DNA from: Misgurnus anguillicaudatus
Taxonomy: Eukaryota; Chordata; Actinopteri; Cypriniformes; Cobitidae
Assembly: GCF_027580225.2 (NCBI RefSeq)
Contig: NC_073354.2
Location: 26,122,001-26,186,000, forward strand
DNA length: 64,000 nucleotides
Direction of reading: 5' to 3'
The notes beneath the pieces are model-generated. The model was given only the letters and a program-made list of their open reading frames with translations, was not told where the DNA came from and did no database searches. Shown here piece by piece: positions 35,938-64,000 of this stretch. Both the position numbers and the translations under genes were made by a program. How positions within the stretch are numbered: position 1 is the stretch's first letter; each line of letters starts with the position of its first letter.

Positions 35938-36591
35938 TGCTCAGTCTTGTAATATCCAATATCTTTGTTTATAGTTTGGTCCATTATTTTTTTCTCAGAT
36001 TGTCCACAATCAAATATGACTTCAGCCTTAACGTTCTTTAAGAATACTTCCAAAAATCATCTAACATTTATCAACCTGACATTTTTTGTACGCATCAGAA
36101 TGAGCTCATTCATCAAAGGTTGAGTCAGGACACGTGAGAGCTTTTTATATTTGTGTGATTCATTGGCACCAGCCAGGGCAAAGTGGCATATGGCACCATG
36201 CTGCAAGTTCATCCAAAAACAAACCGTCCTCTATTACCCAAAGATAGCTTGCATCAGTACACTGACCGGGTGATGGGTCTATCAATTCAAGATCTTTGCT
36301 TCCTGATCTTTAACCAAGGCAGCAGTTGACATTCATCTCAGTGGTGAAGATGGAGGGGTTATGCTGCAGACTTTAAAGTCTCTGAAGCATTGTAGTGTAA
36401 AAGGTCAGGCAGGCATGTTAAATTTAATTGCTTGAGTACAATTATGCAATTAATGGAGGCAGTATAGCTATTGGATACCATCTCTTATAACTGCATGGAA
36501 TTCATGGGATGTTTGCCAGTGGTAGAGTTGGAGGCATTTATATAAGAAATTGTCTAGTTTTGCGAAAGCATACTTTTTGTCCCTGAATAAG
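35938..36591. other. snap25 intron 1, no recognised feature
   Basis: Nothing recognised. Confidence 0.35.
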
Positions 36592-36750
36592 GACATTTTA
36601 CAATACTTTTTTAAGATGTCAAATCAATCTTTGGTGTCCCCAGAGTACGCATGTGAGGTTCTAGCTCAAAATATCATATAGATAATTTATTATAGCATGT
36701 TTAAATTGCCACTTTGTAGGTGTGAGCAAAAATGTGTCATTTAAAAAGGT
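36592..36750. repeat. Repeat homologous (inverted) to 100-255
   Basis: TTTGGTGTCCCCAGAGTACG and GCCACTTTGTAGGTGTGAGC are complements of the left-edge repeat. Confidence 0.7.
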
Positions 36751-36798
36751 CTTGCATGGAGCCCCAGTCCGAGGGAGATTGACAGTCATGTTTAGCTT

Positions 36799-36936
36799 CT
36801 ATTTTTTAATGATTGCTCCAACAGTGGACCTTTTTTCACCAAGCTGCTTAGCGATTTCCCCGTAGCCCTTTCCAGCCTTGTGGAGGTGTACAATTTTGTC
36901 TCTAGTGTCTTTGGACAGCCCTTTGGTCTTGGCCAT
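36799..36936 (-). pseudogene. Tc1-family transposase N-terminal fragment
   Basis: ATG at 36936 opens 45 codons: [19 protein letters not shown] followed by [18 protein letters not shown] and TVGAIIKK, then TAG. This is the first helix-turn-helix of the Tc1 DNA-binding domain, recognisable from fish Tc1 transposases. A stop replaces the next Trp/Lys region, and the DDE catalytic domain is absent, so the copy is dead. Confidence 0.85.
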
Positions 36937-37207
36937 GTTTGTAGTTGGATTCTTTGTATGGGGTGGACAGGTGTCTTTATGCAGCTAACAACCTCAAATA
37001 GGTGCATCTAATTTAGGATAATAAATGGAGTGGAGGTGGAAATTTTAAAGGCAGACTAACAGGTCTTTGAGGGTCAGAATTCTAGCTTATAGACAGGTGT
37101 TCAAATACTTATTTGCAGCTGTATCATACAAATAAATAGCTAAAAAATTATATATTGTGATTTCTGGATTTTTTTTAGATTATGCAGTGTACATGCACCT
37201 ACGCTGA

Positions 37208-37994
37208 CAATAGCCTCTTTCACACAGTAATTCTGGTAAATTACCATGAATTTACCAGAATGAATTTACCAGTAAATACAAAAATGTGCTGTTCACACAT
37301 GCAGTGACGTTCCGTCTTTTTACCAGTAAGACATCATTCATACATCAGTATCAAAATACCGGTAAACTCGGAGAGAAAGCAGAAGTTACCTGTGGCGCGC
37401 GGCTGGCGAGCTCCGTCCGTGTCGTATTTGTAAACGGCGGGTTATGACTTAATATCCACGGTCCGTATTTTGTTGTTTTCACATCTGTGGCAAACGGTCG
37501 CGAAGTTGCTCGTGACCAAACAACATTGCGTTAGGCGGCGTCAAACGGAACCTGCGCGTTTGCACATTAGGCTTCACAGATGGTGTGCTAAGGACGTTGG
37601 CAATTTGGCAATTAGATGGTAAGCTGTTTTAAACAACTTTGGTGAAGAAATGTGGATGTTAACTTCAGGTGTGCTCGACTTTTAAGCAACATGTGTGTGG
37701 AAACGTCCGTAAACAGTCTGGGGGAAACCGCGTCACCTGTACAAAAAACTTTCTGATTGGCCCGATCTGTCAGCGCGGTCTGACGTCATCCGTTCTAAAT
37801 GCCGGTAATGCTATATTTTTCGTTCACACACAGCGCTTACCGGTAAATTACTGTTAATCTTACAACCTGTCTTACTGGTAAATTGGGAGCACTGATTTAC
37901 CGGAAAGGTTCTGTTCACACATGACATGTTAACTGCAATTTACCAGTAAATTACCTGTAAAGACTGTATGTGTGAAAGGGACTATTGTCAGACC
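37208..37994. mobile_element. Non-autonomous DNA transposon inserted in the Tc1 copy
   Basis: CTGACAATAG and CTATTGTCAG bound inverted ends rich in CTTTCACAC/GTGTGAAAG, with many TTTACCAGTAAA-type words on both sides. Resembles hAT MITEs with such ends. Exact duplication unclear. Confidence 0.6.
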
Positions 37995-38060
37995 CCTTTA
38001 TGATTTCTAAGTGGGAGAACTTGCAAAATAGCAGGGTGTTCAAATACTTATTTTCCTCAC

Positions 38061-39360
38061 TGTATATGTTTTACCTGTGGCAGTAATTTCTTTGTGCTTT
38101 AAAGCAGCTTGTATGTAACTCTACACCCTTGCCTCATTTAGTGTATGCAGATCTATGAATATGCAAATTAGTTCCTGCCTCTACTCAATTACACACCTCG
38201 GACCATAGATTTGAATATGCCAGTTACCTGTCGTCCCCACCTCCACTCTTTTGCGCCACCTTGGACCATAGACATAAATGTAAAAAGATGCTACATTTAG
38301 CGGTTTTAGACACATAACTGCTAAGTCCAGTTTCACATAATGCATACGTGAACTGGGTGTTTGCAGCACTAATGTTTTAACGTTGATGTTAACAGTTTAG
38401 AGCATTCACACTGTACACCAAGCAATAATATATCTTTATCGTATATTTGTGGCCCAACTAATAGTGACTGCAACAAGCGACAGAAGGTTTGTTCTAGTCA
38501 TTTGTTTTCGCTCATTAAATCACACAGTTCGAAAATTCTGCTTACTCATAACAGTACATTAAAACTAAAATATGTCCTGACTGTGTCACATTTCACTGTA
38601 GTTCACTTCCATTGTGGACAGACGATTTGCTTATCTCTAGACAGTTGTCACATCGTGCCTGGTAAGGACACAGTGCAAGGAGATACTTTGCAGTTCAGCA
38701 CGCACTCGCAATTATACCCTAAGCACCCCTTCAGTCCCCCGTGGATATCTTGCTGGCTGTCAAACCGACCCTTTCAGGAATATATCTGTCAACCTCACAG
38801 TTTCCATGACAGAAGAGGGAATCATTTCTCCTGGTACACCCAGAACCTCAGGGAAGAATTTAATCAGCAAAACACAGCAGCCACCAACTCACCACTATTA
38901 CAATACGTGTGTGTGTGTGAGGAGACAATGGGTTCCTTGAGAACAGGGAATGGTTTACTGTCCTTTTCAAGACATTTAATTATCCCGTGTAAATGAAATG
39001 GCTTTATTAGCTGTATAATTCTATCTGGTGTCTAAAGTGAATACATTTCTGTGCCTGGTGCTCTGGAGTTTATGGATCATAGGAGAACATATTAGGTATA
39101 GGGATAGGTATATTATCATTCCTGTAGTTGGGATATCTGGCACATCGGGTAATTTTTGTTAAAACGCACTTACTTTGATTCCGATTTAAAGTATTAATTC
39201 ACCCCAGACTGAAAATTAGCACATGTTTTACTCAAGCCATCCTGAGTGAATTTCTTCTTTCTGCCTTCTTTTAGCCACCCGGTGAAATAGTTACGAATTA
39301 CCGTGAGACTGTGTTTCATTGTTACATTTAACATTTCTTCTTCCCTTATGTATTTTTCAG
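38061..39360. other. snap25 intron 1, last part
   Basis: A 164-codon open frame at 38502-38996 has no recognisable domain. Otherwise nothing recognised up to the exon 2 acceptor. Confidence 0.35.
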
Positions 39361-39432
39361 CTTTCCCCAAACTTCCAGTAAGACCCTTTCTTCCCAGTTG
39401 GAGACCAGCTCCACCCAACACACCCAGTAGCC

Positions 39433-59125
<19,693 letters not shown>

Positions 59126-60421
59126 GCCTCTGATCTGCCTGCTTTTACCAACCGTGCAGTTTGTAAAAAAGGCAATGCGCTTATAATGGTATTTACCTTC
59201 TAGGTTTGCACACATGCACATATCACCCGGCCCTCATTGTAAATGTCGTTCTATGTGTCGTCCGTCAGCTTTTTCAATGATTGTCCTCGTAAATGATTTC
59301 TTAAACTCTGTTACATTCTTTCCAAAGGTTGTATATAGTGCTGACTCGATGGCTTCCGCTCACTTGTGAAGTTTTTATTCTGTTTATGACCTATATACAT
59401 GTATGTATGTATGTATACATATATCTGCCTGTATACGTATACATATATGTGGATATATCGATTTTTTTTTTGCTGGAAGGAAATATATACTAGGAATGCT
59501 CTACAATGCTGTCTTTCTTTTTCAGTATCTCAGTATCGTCTTTGTAAAACTGTGTCAAACCACTCTGCTACTGTCATGCTCCTTATTTTGATGTTGTCAT
59601 GACAAATGAAGAATGGGATAAAAGATTACAAGTAATGCAGCAAGCACTTACAATCAACGTCTTTGGTTCATATCCCTCATCACGACCATTATCAGTTACT
59701 GTTTAGACTATGTGCAACTAGATTCTGTAGCTGTAGTAACATTGCATTCCAAGTGTTGTGAATTGTGCGTTATGCATGACAAATGGTAGATCTTAGCGTC
59801 TTATAAATAAAACCTGTTTTAAAAAGAATACAAAAAAATAAAAATCATGGCAGTAGCAAAATTGACAAAAGCATGCTCTCAGTATTAGGACACAGTGGAA
59901 CGTTCCATATTACTGCAAGTTTGCAATAGTGCCACCACTATTACAGTCAATACATATATATAGATATATATATATAAACATATATATTCACGGACTGTGA
60001 CCTTTTGTTGTAAAACAACGCAGTGACTTAAAGAGGTAACGCAACGAGAACGAAACACGGCGGTGTGGCGGTTCTGCAAAAATGACTTGTTTTCTAAAAC
60101 GAATATGCAGTCGGGTGTAGAAATGTCCTGAAGGGTGGGGATTGGTTGTTTACTGTATCATAGGTTTTGATTGCTCTGAAAAAATAAATAATCATTTGCA
60201 ATGTAAAGCAAAGGCGCATATTTCTGAGAGACCTTACTTTTATAAGAAGACTGTATCCTGTTAGTTTACTTTCCCCGTGTGGTTTGTTATTGGTAAAAAA
60301 TGATAATAATCCATAACAAAAAAATAATAATTTCAAAAGTTTTTTTTGTTGCTTCTGTACCTAGAGCTATGCACACCAAATCGCTAAGATGTTGAATAGT
60401 TATTATAAGAAGTCAAATAAA
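59126..60421 (+). other. snap25: snap25 3' UTR (end uncertain)
   Basis: Non-coding sequence follows the stop. AATAAA signals occur at 59806-59811 and 60416-60421, either of which could end the mRNA. A short TATG/ATACAT-rich simple repeat is at about 59396-59450 and another TATA-rich run at about 59950-59995. No other gene was seen here. Confidence 0.6.
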
Positions 60422-61013
60422 TACCTTACCTGAATGACACATAGGTTAAACTGTGAAATCGATGTCCCCAACGCATGTAATATTAAAACTCCCTCTGTAT
60501 CCTGTCAGTCTGTGAAGTGGTTGACATTTTGTAGCTAGCTGAATTGATTAAAAGTTATAAACCCCTATTGGCTGTGGGTTTCATTATTGTCTCGAACAAA
60601 AACTCTTTCATTATTAATCCAGCACATTGTAGTTTAACTGACAGATATTTTTTTACAAAAGCAACTTACAGTATTTTTCCACACATACTGACTAACATGT
60701 AAATATATTAAGATGTTATTCATCATATACATTTTTGGCCAAAGACCCCTTGGTGATTGAAAATATGTTATATACTGCTTAATGCTTACAGTTGTGTTGT
60801 ATTGCACACTGTCAGAAAAAAATTAGCCCAAGCTGTCATTTGGGCAGTACTCTTTAAAAAGAATAGTTGGTTAAACTTAAAGTAAGTTAACTGGTTGCCT
60901 TAAAATTTTGATTTCATTCAACTTATAATAGTAAATAATAGTAGACTCAAAAAAGTTTTAATATTTAATTTGAATTAACTCAAAATTTTAAGACAACTAG
61001 GTAACTTTTTTGT
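60422..61013. other. Downstream of snap25
   Basis: Contains CACTGTCAGAAAAAAATTAG at about 60807, a MITE left end whose likely right end (TTTTTTTTACAGTA) is near 62160. Confidence 0.4.
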
Positions 61014-61350
61014 GCTGGGCAAAGATTAATCGTGATTAATCGCATACAAAAAAGTGATTTTTTTGCATAATATACATGTGTGTAATTATTATGTATATTT
61101 AAACACACACATACATACATTCATTTCAGAAATGTTTAATTTATATATAATTTTTATGTATTTATGTATCATATAGAATATATAAAAATATAAATAAATA
61201 AATATACACATGTAAATGTTTCTTAAATACATACATGAATGTGTGTGTATTTATATATACATAATAATTACACACAGCACACACTCATATATTATGCAAA
61301 AGATCACTTTTATTTTGTATGCGATTAATCGCGATTAATCTTTGCCCAGC
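61014..61350. mobile_element. Palindromic MITE with GCTGGGCAAAGATTAATC ends
   Basis: GCTGGGCAAAGATTAATC and complement, then ATTAATCGCATAC on both sides. The interior is AT-rich with inverted TATGTATTTA words. A common teleost family. Confidence 0.8.
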
Positions 61351-61369
61351 AGTTTTGCCCAAAGTTTGT

Positions 61370-62056
61370 GAATCTGGGAGAGAAAATAACAAGGCCCTGG
61401 AAAGTTTTTGAAAATATAAACGTATAGATACAGGTCATTGAAAGTGCTTGAATCTATTTTATGCAAGACGTTTCATGGAAAAAAATCCATATTATTCCCT
61501 GTGTAATGTAGGATAATATCATAACAATTCTAGACTTTTTTTAAATTCTAGCTAAACTGTTTGCTTTAAATGGTTATATCTTCTGTATGCGAATGTTGAT
61601 TCATACCAAAATGCTTTTTTACATAATTGTGTTTGACACATGAAAACGTCTCGGGTTACGTATGTAACTGTTGTTCCCTGAGAAGGGAACGAGACGCTGC
61701 GTCTCCCTTGCCATACTTCCTGTGTCCCTGTAACGCCGTCTTTGTCAATATTTCATAGAGCGATATACTTCCTGGCTCCCGAGTCACCCTGTCTTTGTCG
61801 CTTCACCATTGGTTGAATTTGATATACACATTCAGACGCACTTACCCCTGGAGGCGTCCCCAAAGTGTCACTGCAGTGATGCAGCGCGAGTTCCCTCGAA
61901 AGTGAACTGTAACAATGTATCTTAAAAGGCAACTCGATGTAACCTTGCTCTCACTTGAAATGTGTCCCCACATTTAGTCCTTAAATTTGAGGGTATTGGA
62001 CCTGGAAAGTTCTTGAAAGGTCCTTGAATTTGAAGTTAACTAAGGTGTGGGAACCC
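61370..62056. repeat. Nested interspersed repeats
   Basis: TCGGGTTACGTATGTAACTG and TTCCCTGAGAAGGGAACGAG at 61652-61691 belong to a repeat frequent in cyprinids. It sits inside another repeat ending AAGGTGTGGGAACCCTG at about 62042-62058. Confidence 0.6.
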
Positions 62057-62169
62057 TGCAATATATACTTTTGAGGTACTAATATGCACTCTTTGGTATT
62101 GGTATGTACCTCTGAGATCCTAATATGAGCACGTTTTAAGAGGGCCATTTTTTTTACAGTAATCAGTCA

Positions 62170-64000
62170 TATAAATCTTGTTATGGTTGAATAAAATTTC
62201 ACAATCACATTTGATTTTTTGCAAAGTTGAGATAAAAAAACAATAGGCAGATTCTATGTTGGTCTAATATAATATAATAATATAATCTAATATAAGAATG
62301 AACAAAGACGGTATATTCTCGGTTTAGAGGAAATTGCTTTTAGATTAGCATGTGTACACACAGCTCTCTGGTAATGCCCATGAACTGTTATTTAATGAGG
62401 ATAATGAATTTGCTGCTGCAATAAAATAATCAAGAAGCATCATCCTAATTTACTTCCATTAGGCACGACCAACAACACGCTGATACTGCTGATATATAAC
62501 CCAACCAGCAAAGACTTCTGTTTATAGATGATTCATAGGCCGAGCAATCGGTGCTCCTGTGAATTTGTGAAAAGTTTTGGTTAAGATATTGAACAAAGAG
62601 TTTTGGAGGCATGAAAGTAAATTTCTTTATCTTATGTTTTTTTCGATTTCTGAGTTGGGTCTGTAAGTCACCAAATCCAGCCTTATATTATTTTAATCGT
62701 TGTCTTAAACATAACACCATTTTGAAACATGTCAGCAACTCCTAGTAACTGATAGCTGGGAGTGAAAACATTTTTACACAGTGGGGTTAGTTGTCACACA
62801 GCTTTACAACTAAGCTTCCAGTATACAATGATAATGAAAAGAACAATGTAAATACTATGAATCAAAATGATAACTGTTTATATCAGGGGACATACATAAC
62901 TGACAATTATTATTTTTTCTTAATTGTGCAGCCCTGTCAAAAAAAATCTATTCATATGCATCAATGCATAATACATGGTTAGATGAAGGACCATGGATGG
63001 ATGGATGAATAAATGAATGAATGTGTGGATATATATCTATAGGCAGATATATAAACAATATTCACCTTTATAGACAGAATTTTATTAAACTATTTGTGTT
63101 TAAACACAATTTTCTAGCAGGTGTTACAGCAAACCCTCTGTTTGTTATAATTAACCCCATCTAAGTTGTAACGTTGCACTCCTGTCACTTTCGATGTAAC
63201 TGTACAATAACTGTAGGTCCCAAAAACAAACTCTTAAGTGTTAATGAGATGTGTGTGTTGATTGTGTAATTTTTTTTATTATTAATCAAACATACATTTT
63301 TTTGTAATGATAAAGCCAACGCCAAAAAGCGTTAGGCTGTGCCCTGCTCTCCCCTAAAAAAAATTCCTTGTTGCACTTAAATGTTTAAGTTTAAACAACT
63401 TTACTTAAACAAGTCATTTTAACTTTCTCGACTAATGAGGAGTCGGTATAAGGGTCACTGACAAAAACGGTTTGGCAAGATGAGAAATTCAAAAATCTTT
63501 TTTAAAAATTGGTTTATAGTGTATTTATGTTAATTTTATGCAATAAAAAATTACATTTGCACCTTTTTTATGACAGTTAAGACTGAATGGACCTGAAAAT
63601 GTCAAATGGTGTAACCACCAATTGCGCCAAAGAATACGAAATATTAAATCTTTTATCCACCTTGATGGCATGTAAGCGTAATCATCAAAAATAAAAATAA
63701 AAACATTTTAAAATATTGTTTTATTAGTTATTTCTAAATGTAAATTTTGATGCATTTTTGTAATATTTGTCCTGATATATGCTGAAAACAGCTCTGTTTT
63801 CTAAATAATTTTTAATCTTTGACAAATGATATGGAAAAATGTATGTTTAAAAATCATATTACACTAAACTCGATGATTATATTTTATTCCACATTTTTTA
63901 TGAATATATTACTATTCAAAAATACTAATTGCACCAATTGACACAGACCGGTTACACCACATTGACATTTTTGCAATTATCCCCCAAATATACTGTCAAA
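62170..64000. other. 3' flank, no recognised gene
   Basis: AT-rich, with a short GGAT/AATG-rich stretch near 62992-63025. No exon, RNA gene or repeat boundary that I can support. Confidence 0.35.

Larger units (their letters stand above)
36751..38060 (-). mobile_element. Truncated Tc1-like transposon, interrupted
   Basis: The 5' end on the minus strand is CAGTGAGGAAAATAAG near 38060, the usual end of a fish Tc1 family, and the words AAATAAGTATTTGAACACC occur again near 37090. Its 3' part beyond 36751 is lost. The leader is interrupted by a second element at about 37208-37994. Confidence 0.75.

Noticed and set aside
38502..38996. 164-codon open frame in snap25 intron 1
   Set aside because: No recognisable domain, no splice or promoter context, and a composition rich in Ser, His and Cys typical of a chance frame.

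Overview
The window is vertebrate nuclear DNA from a teleost fish, most likely a cypriniform (carp, barb, danio or loach type). It is AT-rich and intron-dominated, and it is dense in short inverted-repeat DNA transposons with TTAA, TTA or 8-bp target duplications, tRNA-derived SINEs, and Tc1 and hAT remnants of the kinds common in cyprinid genomes. No prokaryotic or viral features were seen.

One complete protein gene is present: snap25, plus strand, encoding the neuronal Qbc-SNARE SNAP-25. It runs from a CRE-containing promoter and non-coding first exon near 26.0 kb to a 3' UTR after 59125. The CDS exons are 39433-39504, 42193-42234, 46367-46415, one of two alternative exons (51486-51603 or 51790-51907), 56357-56476, 58059-58203 and 59057-59125. 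They total 615 nt, or 204 residues plus stop, with GT/AG at every junction. The two 118-nt alternatives encode the b-type and a-type versions of the palmitoylated Cys region. A near-consensus RE1/NRSE (REST site) lies 283 bp into intron 1, and a palindromic CRE lies just upstream of exon 1. I could not decide from the sequence alone whether this is the snap25a or snap25b paralogue.

The only other gene-like sequence is a lone GIMAP/AIG1-type GTPase exon at 13657-14408. It has an intact reading frame, but the P-loop is altered, a stretch is missing before the G4 region, and no upstream exon is visible. It is probably a degenerate copy.

Layout: 0.3-2.2 kb, a three-level transposon nest; 4.1-6.6 kb, microsatellites and two TTAA elements; 6.6-13.4 kb, an AT-rich element with perfect terminal inverted repeats that carries a 67-bp tandem satellite and is split by a 3.9-kb hAT element, itself holding an internally deleted IS630/Tc1-like transposon; 13.6-14.4 kb, the GIMAP exon; 15.1-15.65 kb, a 230-bp GC-rich tandem repeat; 16.7-25 kb, MITEs and a SINE; 25.9-26.5 kb, the snap25 promoter, exon 1 and RE1; 26.5-39.4 kb, intron 1 (mostly single-copy to about 33 kb, then hAT and Tc1 remnants); 39.4-59.1 kb, coding exons separated by transposon-rich introns; 59.1-64 kb, 3' UTR and downstream repeats.

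I found no undescribed biological system. The most useful observations are the regulatory sites of snap25, its mutually exclusive exon pair, the transposon nests whose order of insertion can be read from target duplications, and the satellite carried inside a transposon.
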